Below, piece by piece: positions 1 to 5,642 of a stretch of 5,642 nucleotides of DNA. The stretch comes from Chitinophaga pinensis (lineage in GTDB: Bacteria; Bacteroidota; Bacteroidia; Flavobacteriales_D; Crocinitomicaceae), in contig CAMBMC010000178.1 in NCBI GenBank assembly GCA_945868555.1, forward strand, positions 1 to 5,642, read 5' to 3'. Position numbers and translations under genes: made by a program. Positions within the stretch are counted from its first letter, which is position 1, and each line of letters begins with the position of its first letter. The notes beneath the pieces are model-generated. The model was given only the letters and a program-made list of their open reading frames with translations, had not been told where the DNA came from and made no database searches.

Positions 1-771
1 GGGACATGCCGTTCATGCGGAAGTAATCGTTTAAAAATGATTGGCTTTGGCACGGAAAAAGTGGAAGACGAATTGTCCTTGATTTTCCCTGGCATCAGCA
101 TAAAACGGCTTGATCTGGACAGTACACGTTCAAAGCATGCCTACGAAACGATCTTAAGCGATTTTGAAAACCGAAAAATTGATGTCTTGATTGGCACCCA
201 AATGGTGAGCAAAGGACTCGATTTTGACAATGTAAGTTTGGTTGGGATTTTAGATGCCGACATGATGCTCAATCGTCCAGATTTTAGGGCATTTGAGCGA
301 TCGTACCACCTGATGTCTCAGGTTGCTGGTCGATCTGGCAGAAAAGGAAAACGCGGCAAAGTGGTCATTCAAACGGGAGACCCCGAACATTGGGTTATTC
401 GTAAAGTCATTGAGCACGACTACATTGGATTTTACAAGAGCGAAATCATCGAACGTAAAAACTTCTTTTATCCCCCATTCTTCAAGATTATTCAGTTCAC
501 CTTGAAGCATTCCGACGAGAACTTGGTCGATCTAGCTGCGGCTGAATTGGCTAATAACCTGCGTACTGTATTTAACGAACGTGTGAATGGTCCAGAATTC
601 CCAGTGGTGCGACGCATTCAAAACCTCTATTTGAAAACGATACAGCTTCGCATTGAGCGCGACATTTCGGATAAAAAGATAAAGGAGCGCATCAAAGAGT
701 TTGTTGACTCTTTTTACAGCGCTCCTTCATTTAAATCGATTCGACTAATTGTTGATGTCGATCCCGCTTAA
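1..771 (+). CDS. priA: Primosomal protein N' (PriA), replication-restart DNA helicase, C-terminal part
   Basis: PriA is a superfamily 2 3'-to-5' DNA helicase that recognises stalled forks and reloads the replicative helicase. Reading frame 1 is open from the first base, so the gene runs in from the left. The visible 256 residues begin with a CxxC pair (residues 3 and 6), which is the last cysteine pair of the PriA zinc-binding insert, followed by the family signature GFGTEKVEDEL. Helicase motif V is GTQMVSKGLDF (residues 65-75) and motif VI is QVAGRSGR (107-114). The C-terminal domain shows the usual YPPF (157-160) and the GPEFPVVRRIQNLYLK segment. The N-terminal DNA-binding domain, Walker A and DEAH box lie outside the window. 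The TAA stop overlaps the stop codon of the convergent sigma-factor gene. The internal ATG at 37 is not the start, because homology continues upstream of it. No frameshift or missing motif is seen in the visible part. Confidence 0.96.
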   Translation, partial: GTCRSCGSNRLKMIGFGTEKVEDELSLIFPGISIKRLDLDSTRSKHAYETILSDFENRKIDVLIGTQMVSKGLDFDNVSLVGILDADMMLNRPDFRAFERSYHLMSQVAGRSGRKGKRGKVVIQTGDPEHWVIRKVIEHDYIGFYKSEIIERKNFFYPPFFKIIQFTLKHSDENLVDLAAAELANNLRTVFNERVNGPEFPVVRRIQNLYLKTIQLRIERDISDKKIKERIKEFVDSFYSAPSFKSIRLIVDVDPA

Positions 772-1637
772 CCCAGGTATGATTTTAACATCCGGCTTCG
801 GGAAGCATGTTTCAATCGTCGAATTGCTTTTTCTTTTATTTGTCTCACCCGTTCACGTGTAAGGTCGAAACGTTCACCGATTTCTTCCAAAGTCATAGGG
901 TGCTTTCCATTTAATCCATAATACAGTCGAACAACATCCCCTTCACGAGGTGTGAGTGTTGAAAGAGAACGCTCAATGTCTTTTCGCAGTGATTCAACCA
1001 CAAGTTCTTTTTCAGGGCCTGGGAGTGAATCATTGGTCAATACATCATACATGCTCGACGAAGATTCATCCCCGTCAATGAGTGGGGCATCCATAGAAAT
1101 GTGGCGACCTGTATTGGCTAAAGATTGGCGTACCTCTTCTGTTGAGCATTCCAAAAACTCAGCGAGCTCTTCTGCCGAAGGTGGACGTTCAAATTTCTGT
1201 TCCAATTCAGAAAATGCGCGATTTATTTTGTTGATTGTACCTATTTTATTCAAGGGCAAACGAACGATTCGTGCTTGTTCGGCGAGTGCTTGAAGAATCG
1301 ATTGTCGAATCCACCAAACCGCATACGATATGAATTTAAACCCGCGCGTCTCGTCAAAACGTTGTGCAGCTTTAATGAGTCCTAGGTTTCCTTCATTGAT
1401 TAGATCGGGTAGAGACAATCCTTGATTTTGATATTGTTTAGAAACTGAAACAACAAAACGTAAATTGGCTTTTGTAAGTCTTTCTAATGCGGCATTATCG
1501 CCCGCCTTGATCTTGCGTGCGAGTTCTACTTCTTCCTCAGCGGTAATCAGCTCTACTCGGCCGATTTCCTGCAAATACTTATCAAGAGACGCTGTCTCAC
1601 GATTCGTTACTTGCTTGGTGATTTTTAATTGTCTCAT
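768..1637 (-). CDS. rpoD: RNA polymerase primary sigma factor, RpoD/SigA family (Bacteroidota type)
   Basis: This is the housekeeping sigma-70 subunit that directs RNA polymerase to promoters, 289 residues long. The N-terminus MRQLKITKQVTNRE and the terminal KSYLG are typical of Bacteroidota primary sigma factors, which lack region 1.1 and so are much shorter than E. coli RpoD. Region 1.2 spans about residues 17-50 (SLDKYLQEIGRVELIT). Region 2 spans about 52-121, with the core-binding and -10 reading helices DLINEGNLGLIKA and FKFISYAVWWIRQSI. Region 3 spans about 130-207, including GRHISMDAPL. Region 4 spans about 220-289, with the -35 helix-turn-helix MTLEEIGERFDLTRERVRQI (248-267). The ATG start fits the conserved N-terminus, and the preceding bases are AT-rich without a Shine-Dalgarno. 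It is divergent from the phosphatase operon and convergent with priA. All regions look intact, so it is probably functional and essential. Confidence 0.97.
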   Translation of the reverse strand: MRQLKITKQVTNRETASLDKYLQEIGRVELITAEEEVELARKIKAGDNAALERLTKANLRFVVSVSKQYQNQGLSLPDLINEGNLGLIKAAQRFDETRGFKFISYAVWWIRQSILQALAEQARIVRLPLNKIGTINKINRAFSELEQKFERPPSAEELAEFLECSTEEVRQSLANTGRHISMDAPLIDGDESSSSMYDVLTNDSLPGPEKELVVESLRKDIERSLSTLTPREGDVVRLYYGLNGKHPMTLEEIGERFDLTRERVRQIKEKAIRRLKHASRSRMLKSYLG

Positions 1638-1712
1638 GGTAATAATCGATTTTTGGTTTCATTGTAATCATATAACGTTTAAAGTATACATTGGTTGGTT
1701 TGCTTCCTAATA

Positions 1713-1726
1713 AATTAACTTTAATT
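1713..1726. repeat. Short AT-rich inverted repeat (AATTAA-CT-TTAATT)
   Basis: Two perfect 6-bp arms, AATTAA (1713-1718) and TTAATT (1721-1726), are separated by CT. The repeat sits between the two divergent start codons, about 76 bp upstream of the rpoD ATG. The symmetry and position would suit a regulator-binding site, but in DNA this AT-rich such a repeat can arise by chance. The 2-base centre makes it a poor RNA hairpin. No regulator can be named from the sequence. Confidence 0.25.
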
Positions 1727-1794
1727 CGCAGCTAAATGAACAAATGCGTGCTGCCAATGAATATATAATCCTTTTCACAGAATAAGGATTGCCA

Positions 1795-1827
1795 TTTCGG
1801 CTATAACTCAACGTTTTGTTATCTTTG
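1795..1827 (+). promoter_or_regulatory. Bacteroidota-type promoter for the phosphatase-methyltransferase operon
   Basis: TATCTTTG at 1820-1827 is an exact match to the Bacteroidota -7 consensus TAnnTTTG. The -33 element (consensus TTG or TTTG) is only approximated, by TTTC at 1795-1798, 21 bases upstream of the -7 box. Transcription in this class starts a few bases downstream of the -7 box, here at about 1831-1834, which is on or next to the ATG at 1832. The transcript would therefore be leaderless or nearly so. The -7 match is seen directly; the start site is inferred. Confidence 0.55.
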
Positions 1828-1831
1828 ACAA

Positions 1832-2293
1832 ATGAAAATCCTCATGGTTTGTCTGGGTAACATTTGTCGATCACCATTGGCAGACGGATTATTGCGGGAT
1901 AAAGTCAAACAAAGAAACCTATCCGTAGTTGTTGATTCCGCAGGGACATCCGCACATCATGTAGGGAATAGTCCTGATCCGCGCATGGTGCGAACTGCGA
2001 ATCAGTTTGGTCTTGACATCAGCAATCTTCGTTCGCGACAATTTGTCCTTACCGATTTTGATGCATTTGACCATATTTATGTTATGGACAAAGAAAATTT
2101 GCGGAATGTTTCCAAATTGGCACGAAACACGGATGACATGAAAAAGGTATCTTTGATTTTAAATCTTCTTGCTCCAAATCAAAACCAAGAGGTCCCTGAC
2201 CCATATTATGGTGGAGATGCAGGGTTCTTAGACGTTTATTCGCTCCTAGACCGTGCGACAGACCATATTATTCATACAATGACCACCAAATGA
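1832..2293 (+). CDS. Low-molecular-weight protein-tyrosine phosphatase
   Basis: This is a cytoplasmic phosphatase of 153 residues, the normal length for the family, which hydrolyses phosphotyrosine on proteins through a cysteinyl-phosphate intermediate. The catalytic P-loop is right at the N-terminus, CLGNICRS at residues 7-14, giving nucleophile Cys7, phosphate-binding Arg13 and Ser14 (CX5RS). The general acid is Asp123 in VPDPYYGG (121-128), whose two tyrosines are typical of the family. DSAGTSAHHVGNSPDPR (35-51) is the conserved second block; the residue before HVG, often Trp in relatives, is His here. In other bacteria relatives reverse tyrosine kinases that control polysaccharide export, but no kinase or capsule gene is present here, so the substrate is unknown. 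The start is fixed by the P-loop position. The stop overlaps the next gene's start (ATGA), indicating one operon with translational coupling. Confidence 0.95.
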   Translation: MKILMVCLGNICRSPLADGLLRDKVKQRNLSVVVDSAGTSAHHVGNSPDPRMVRTANQFGLDISNLRSRQFVLTDFDAFDHIYVMDKENLRNVSKLARNTDDMKKVSLILNLLAPNQNQEVPDPYYGGDAGFLDVYSLLDRATDHIIHTMTTK

Positions 2294-3003
2294 AAACAGG
2301 TAAACTCTATTTAATTCCGAATACACTAGGCGGTGAAACGCTTCAAGACATCATTCCTGTTGATGTCATAAACCAAACAATAGCTCTGCGCATTTTTGCT
2401 GTTGAAGAGTTAAAGTCTGCACGTCGTTTGCTGCGCAAGATGGACCGTGAATTCCCCATCGATGAATGTACATTTTATGCCTTAGGAAAACACGCGGGTG
2501 TTGATGATTTACCCAAGATTCTCTATGCCTTGCGCAATGGAAACGATGTTGGAATTCTTTCAGAAGCTGGTTGCGCAGGCATTGCTGATCCAGGTGCAGA
2601 AGTCGTTGCCATGGCACATCAAAACAACATCCCAGTAGAAGCGATGGTTGGCCCTTCGTCTATTCTGCTTGCACTTATTTCTAGTGGTTTTTCGGGACAA
2701 AATTTCAGCTTTCACGGGTATTTACCAAAAGAACGTAAAGATCGAGTTCGCCGATTAAAAGACATGGAAGGAGACAGCCGAAGAACTGGAGCGACCCATA
2801 TTTTTATGGATACACCCTTTCGAAACATGCATGTGCTCGACGACTTGTTGAACGAATTGGCTGACCCAACATTGGTGTGTATTGCCTCAGGATTGACCTT
2901 GCTAGAGCAATCAGTGAAAACAATGTCTGTTAAGGATTGGAGAGAAAACGCCTACGACTTAGCGAAAATACCAACCCTATTTCTGATCGGTTCTTACGCT
3001 TAA
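2290..3003 (+). CDS. RsmI-like SAM-dependent methyltransferase (tetrapyrrole methylase fold), divergent paralogue
   Basis: This 237-residue protein belongs to the SAM-dependent methylase superfamily that includes RsmI (16S rRNA C1402 2'-O-methyltransferase) and the tetrapyrrole methylases. Matching blocks in order are LYLIPNTLG (residues 6-14, where RsmI has LYVVATPIGN), SEAGCAGIADPG (91-102, equivalent to RsmI SDAGTPGISDPG), GPSSILLALISSGF (121-134), FHGYLPKE (141-148), FMDTPFRN (172-179, at the FYESPHR position of RsmI) and the terminal IPTLFLIG (227-234). The differences at the first block and at the SPHR-like block, plus the short length, suggest it is not the orthologue of RsmI itself. 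From memory, Bacteroidota genomes commonly carry such a paralogue in addition to RsmI, and its substrate is uncertain. The ATG overlaps the phosphatase TGA, so the two are very probably co-translated. The stop lies only 14 bp from the end of the convergent djlA-like gene. Confidence 0.87.
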   Translation: MKTGKLYLIPNTLGGETLQDIIPVDVINQTIALRIFAVEELKSARRLLRKMDREFPIDECTFYALGKHAGVDDLPKILYALRNGNDVGILSEAGCAGIADPGAEVVAMAHQNNIPVEAMVGPSSILLALISSGFSGQNFSFHGYLPKERKDRVRRLKDMEGDSRRTGATHIFMDTPFRNMHVLDDLLNELADPTLVCIASGLTLLEQSVKTMSVKDWRENAYDLAKIPTLFLIGSYA

Positions 3004-3017
3004 AGCTCCTTTGAGAA

Positions 3018-3797
3018 CTATTTGAATCCTCGTTGTTTCTTTATGGCTTCGTAGGAATCTTGGATTTGTTGGAATTTTTCTTTCGCTCCCTTCTGAAACT
3101 CCTCGCCCATTTGCGCAACCTTATCTGGGTGGGATTTAATGGCCATTTGACGGTACGCCTTCTTCACCTCTTCGTCCGTGGCCGTTGCTTCAACACCTAA
3201 AACCCGATAATCCGAGTTTGTATCGCGGTAGAACATGTTTTTTAAACTTTCAAACTCTACGGTTGGAATCTGAAATAAATTTGAGATTTCACGGATTACA
3301 TCGATTTCGAGCGATGAAACATTCCCGTCCGCTTTGGCTATTCCAAATAGATAATGCACCAAGTGAATGCGTGATTCTACAGGCAATCGCGAGCGAATGT
3401 CTTGACAAATCTGTTGAATTGGAATTTGTCCAGAATCTAAAAAACGCTTCAAGGTTTGAAGGTGTCCTGGCGTAAATTGTCGTCCAAATTGTTGAGTGAA
3501 AAACCCCTTTACATAGTCCAACTCTGCCTTAAGCACTTTTCCATCCGCACGCATTACTGCCGCAGAAAGTGCCATTAACATGGTTTGAACATCATTGTTC
3601 GATGAACGCTGTTGGTAATATTGAAAGAATTCTTCAGACGAAAATTCCCTACCCTCGCTTTTTGCTTGAGTGCGTGCTCTTGCCATAGCTTTCTGGTAGT
3701 TATCGATAATCGACCCAATAAAAAAACCAAGAATAGCTAAACCGAAGTTTCTCTTAAATAGGAAAAATGCTCCTATTGCTAAAATCCATTTAAACAA
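3018..3797 (-). CDS. djlA: DjlA-like membrane-anchored co-chaperone: TM segment, TerB-like domain, C-terminal J domain
   Basis: This 259-residue protein has the DjlA architecture and length. Residues 4-31 form one hydrophobic membrane segment, interrupted by KRN, with glycines G24 and G28 in a GxxxG spacing like the dimerising transmembrane helix of DjlA. About residues 68-185 form a TerB-like helical domain, with the paired acidic motifs ADGKVLKAE (84-92) and ADGNVSSLE (156-164). Residues 196-257 form a J domain with DYRVLGV, KKAYRQMAIKSHPDK and the catalytic HPD at 223-225, which in this family stimulates the ATPase of DnaK. The J domain should face the cytoplasm. The start codon is TTG; no ATG or GTG lies in frame between the upstream stop at 3828-3830 and this codon, and the next internal ATG (residue 38) would delete the membrane anchor. 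The gene follows htpG on the same strand after 73 bp. The exact orthology to E. coli DjlA is inferred from architecture. Confidence 0.85.
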   Translation of the reverse strand: MFKWILAIGAFFLFKRNFGLAILGFFIGSIIDNYQKAMARARTQAKSEGREFSSEEFFQYYQQRSSNNDVQTMLMALSAAVMRADGKVLKAELDYVKGFFTQQFGRQFTPGHLQTLKRFLDSGQIPIQQICQDIRSRLPVESRIHLVHYLFGIAKADGNVSSLEIDVIREISNLFQIPTVEFESLKNMFYRDTNSDYRVLGVEATATDEEVKKAYRQMAIKSHPDKVAQMGEEFQKGAKEKFQQIQDSYEAIKKQRGFK

Positions 3798-3818
3798 AGT
3801 ATGTCGTTTTAAGCGCAG

Positions 3819-3840
3819 GGGGCAGATTCACATCCGCCCC
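3819..3840 (-). terminator. Intergenic RNA hairpin between htpG and the djlA-like gene (possible terminator or processing/stabilising stem)
   Basis: Read on the minus strand, arm GGGGCGGAT (3840-3832), loop GTGA (3831-3828) and arm ATCTGCCCC (3827-3819) form a 9-bp stem. One pair is a G-U wobble, and the loop fits the stable GNRA tetraloop class. The plus-strand transcript would instead have an A-C mismatch, so the structure favours minus-strand RNA, the direction in which both flanking genes are transcribed. It lies 30 bases after the htpG stop. The following bases (C TGCGCTTAAAACG) contain no real U-tract, so it is not a textbook intrinsic terminator; it could partly terminate, protect the htpG 3' end, or sit in a shared transcript 21 bases before the TTG start. 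Confidence 0.5.
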
Positions 3841-3870
3841 GTTTGATGCGTTCTATTTGCGATGCGAATA

Positions 3871-5642
3871 TCAGGAAATTTGTTCAATTGTTCGTTCTAT
3901 AAACTGATCCAAAGCCACTCCTTTTAACATTCCTTGAGATAACATGGCTAAATCCGTCAATTGTCGAACATTTTCCGTTTGCGTTTCTTCAGATTTCTCG
4001 AGCAATGACACAACTTTTGGATGGTTGGTATTCACCACAAGATTATACATCTCAGGGAAAGCTCCGAAGAACCCTGCTCCACCGGTGCGCTGCTGCTCCA
4101 TCATACGTCGAATAAACTCTGGTTGAGTGATCACAATTGGAGCATCATCGTCATTCAAAGCTGTCATTTGCACCGAGAATTTATCTTTGTTCACTGCAGT
4201 TTCAAATACTGGTTTCAATTTCTCCTCATCCTCTTTGGAAATTTTGGAAACAATCTCGTCCGTTTTCTTGATCAAGTTATCTAAGGTATCTGAGTCTACA
4301 CGTGCAAATACCACATTTTCCATGTCTTGCTCCAAACGTGCAATCCAATGCGACACAAGCGGGCCATTCATTTCCAAAACCTTATATCCACGATCTTTGG
4401 CTTTCTTCACATAAGCATATTGAGCCTCTTGATCATTGGTGTACAAGAAAACAATTTTTCCCTCTTTATCTGTTTGAATTGGCGCGACCAATGCCTTGAA
4501 CTCTTCTAGCGTATGGTACTCCTTTTCTGTTGTTTGAACCAAAGAAAATTGTGCTGATTTCTCCTTAAACTTATCATCCGACAAGGCGCCATATTGCACA
4601 AAAATTTGAAGATCATCCCATTTTGCTTCGAAATCACTGCGATCTTTCTTGAACATTTCCGCCAATTTATCTGCTACCTTTTTGGTAATGTGAGAAGATA
4701 TTTTCTTGACATTTGAGTCACTTTGCAGGTACGATCGAGACACATTCAATGGAATATCCGGAGAATCAATTACCCCATGCAACAAGGTTAAAAACTCAGG
4801 CACGATCTCCGCGACACTATCGGTAATGAAGACCTGATTGGAATATAGATTAATTTTATTTCGCTGAACTTCAACATTTTCGCGAATTTTCGGAAAATAT
4901 AAAATCCCTGTGAGGTTGAATGGATAATCCACATTCAAATGAATATGAAACAATGGATCCTCAAAACTCATTGGATACAATTCCTTGTAGAAAGATGCAT
5001 AATCCTCATCCGTCAAATCAACAGGTGCTTTCGTCCAAGCAGGTGCGGGGTTATTGACTTGATTTGGCACATCGACAGAAACGCGTTTTACTTTTCCATT
5101 TTCATCCAACTCTCCTTCGGGAGAATCGATGTATTCTGTTTTCGTCCCAAAAAACACAGGAGTAGGCAAAAATTTGCAATACTTATCAAGGATTCCATTA
5201 ATTCTTGCCTTCTCTAAAAACTCAGCCGCTTCTTCCGAAATGTAAAGGACAATATCCGTTCCTCGGTCTGCTTTTTCGATGTCGGTGATGACATACTCAG
5301 GAGACCCATTGCTTTCCCACTGTACCGCTTGCTCCCCTTCATGACGAGAAAGTGTTTGGATTTGAACCTTTTCCGCCACCATAAATGCCGAATAGAAACC
5401 AAGTCCAAAATGACCAATGATTTGTTCAGCTCCTTCTTTTCCCTCATACTGTTTCACGAATTCTTCAGCACCAGAAAAGGCAATTTGGTTGATATATTTA
5501 TCGATTTCATCGGCTGTCATGCCAATGCCTCGATCGCGAATCGTCAGTGTTTTTTCGATCGCATTCAAGATCACTTCAACCTTTAACTCACCCAACTCAC
5601 CTTTAAATTCACCATTTGCAGCTAAAACACGTAGTTTTTGAG
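3871..5642 (-). CDS. htpG: Chaperone protein HtpG (bacterial Hsp90), N-terminus cut by the window edge
   Basis: HtpG is a cytosolic, dimeric ATP-driven chaperone that remodels client proteins, often together with DnaK. The visible 589 residues run in frame to the right edge, beginning QKLRVLAANGEFKGE, which in relatives directly follows the ELVSNAxDA ATP-binding helix; roughly 45-50 N-terminal residues are therefore missing. ATPase (GHKL) motifs present are DRGIGM (visible residues 36-41, Mg/ATP site), the lid segment around SGAEEFVKQY, GHFGLGFYSAF (76-86) and RGTDIVLYI (126-134). The middle domain carries the catalytic-arginine loop IPLNVSRSYLQ, with the Arg at 302. The C-terminal dimerisation domain includes PEFIRRMMEQQ and NTNHPKV and ends ERTIEQIS. 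The TTG at 5593-5595 is an internal leucine codon, not the start. The promoter is outside the window. A J-domain protein gene follows downstream. No frameshift or lost motif is seen. Confidence 0.98.
   Translation of the reverse strand, partial: QKLRVLAANGEFKGELGELKVEVILNAIEKTLTIRDRGIGMTADEIDKYINQIAFSGAEEFVKQYEGKEGAEQIIGHFGLGFYSAFMVAEKVQIQTLSRHEGEQAVQWESNGSPEYVITDIEKADRGTDIVLYISEEAAEFLEKARINGILDKYCKFLPTPVFFGTKTEYIDSPEGELDENGKVKRVSVDVPNQVNNPAPAWTKAPVDLTDEDYASFYKELYPMSFEDPLFHIHLNVDYPFNLTGILYFPKIRENVEVQRNKINLYSNQVFITDSVAEIVPEFLTLLHGVIDSPDIPLNVSRSYLQSDSNVKKISSHITKKVADKLAEMFKKDRSDFEAKWDDLQIFVQYGALSDDKFKEKSAQFSLVQTTEKEYHTLEEFKALVAPIQTDKEGKIVFLYTNDQEAQYAYVKKAKDRGYKVLEMNGPLVSHWIARLEQDMENVVFARVDSDTLDNLIKKTDEIVSKISKEDEEKLKPVFETAVNKDKFSVQMTALNDDDAPIVITQPEFIRRMMEQQRTGGAGFFGAFPEMYNLVVNTNHPKVVSLLEKSEETQTENVRQLTDLAMLSQGMLKGVALDQFIERTIEQIS

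Larger units (their letters stand above)
1638..1831. other. Divergent intergenic region between rpoD and the phosphatase operon
   Basis: This 194-bp AT-rich region must hold the start signals for rpoD (leftwards) and the phosphatase operon (rightwards). The rightward promoter is recognisable and listed separately. For rpoD I find no exact TAnnTTTG on the minus strand; the closest is a TATACTTTA-like stretch around 1680-1688, which has altered spacing. The region also contains a small AT-rich inverted repeat (1713-1726). No open reading frame with family resemblance, tRNA or convincing DnaA-box cluster is seen. Confidence 0.5.

Noticed and set aside
787..811. Inverted repeat near the rpoD 3' end (AACAT and GCTT pairing with AAGC and ATGTT) as a terminator for priA
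   Set aside because: The stem is split by a 3-base bulge, is followed by no T-run, and lies inside conserved sigma-factor coding sequence, so chance is the simpler explanation.
1465..1710. Plus-strand open frame antisense to the rpoD N-terminus and running into the spacer
   Set aside because: Composition is that of a shadow of the sigma-factor gene; no family resemblance, no promoter or start signal.
1770..1780. CTTTTCACA as a DnaA box and the AT-rich spacer as a replication origin
   Set aside because: It is a single site with two mismatches to TTATnCACA, with no cluster and no dnaA in the window.
2990..3018. GTTCT/AGAAC inverted repeat spanning the methyltransferase-djlA convergent gap as a bidirectional terminator
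   Set aside because: The arms are only 5 bp with a 19-base loop and no flanking U-tract; not a convincing terminator.
3845..3866. GATGCG repeated at 3845-3850 and 3861-3866
   Set aside because: Two 6-base copies are too short and too few to call a repeat element or operator.
4939..5217. Plus-strand open frames antisense to htpG (this and several others across 3944-5641)
   Set aside because: All lie opposite the highly conserved htpG coding sequence and have no recognisable domains; treated as chance frames.
5593..5595. TTG as the start codon of htpG
   Set aside because: Homology to HtpG continues without break upstream to the window edge, so this is an internal leucine.
1..5642. Mobile element, CRISPR array, toxin-antitoxin or defence system
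   Set aside because: The coding space is filled by well-known core genes; no transposase, terminal repeats, spaced repeats or small paired genes are seen.

Overview
The window looks like a chromosomal housekeeping segment from a Bacteroidota bacterium, probably of the Flavobacteriia (for example a Crocinitomicaceae/Fluviicola-like lineage, though that finer placement is a guess). Three things point this way. The primary sigma factor is the short, region-1.1-less form typical of the phylum, beginning MRQLKITKQVTNRE and ending KSYLG. The start codons have no Shine-Dalgarno-like sequence before them. There is also a Bacteroidota-type -7 promoter element (TAnnTTTG) just before one gene. The DNA is moderately AT-rich, and I see no phage, plasmid, insertion-sequence, CRISPR, tRNA or rRNA signal.

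Layout. Positions 1-771 (+) hold the C-terminal part of the replication-restart helicase PriA, cut by the left edge. Convergent to it, with the two stop codons overlapping in a single TTAA, is rpoD/sigA (768-1637, -). A 194-bp divergent intergenic region (1638-1831) separates rpoD from a two-gene operon on the + strand: a low-molecular-weight protein-tyrosine phosphatase (1832-2293) and an RsmI-like (tetrapyrrole-methylase-fold) SAM-dependent methyltransferase (2290-3003), coupled through an ATGA overlap. After a 14-bp convergent gap comes a minus-strand pair: a DjlA-like TM-TerB-DnaJ co-chaperone (3018-3797, TTG start) preceded by htpG (3871 to the right edge), the bacterial Hsp90, which lacks its N-terminus because the window ends. 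A strong hairpin with a GNRA-type loop lies between htpG and the djlA-like gene.

Functional view. The genes are core cell functions: replication restart, general transcription, phosphotyrosine signalling, a probable RNA or small-molecule methylation step, and chaperoning. The likeliest functional link is the htpG/djlA-like pair (Hsp90 plus a J-domain protein that would work with DnaK). The phosphatase-methyltransferase pair is clearly co-translated, but its joint role is not evident from sequence. I did not find a previously undescribed system. The points worth a second look are modest: a probable leaderless transcript, overlapping convergent stops, an intergenic RNA hairpin, a TTG start and a divergent RsmI paralogue.
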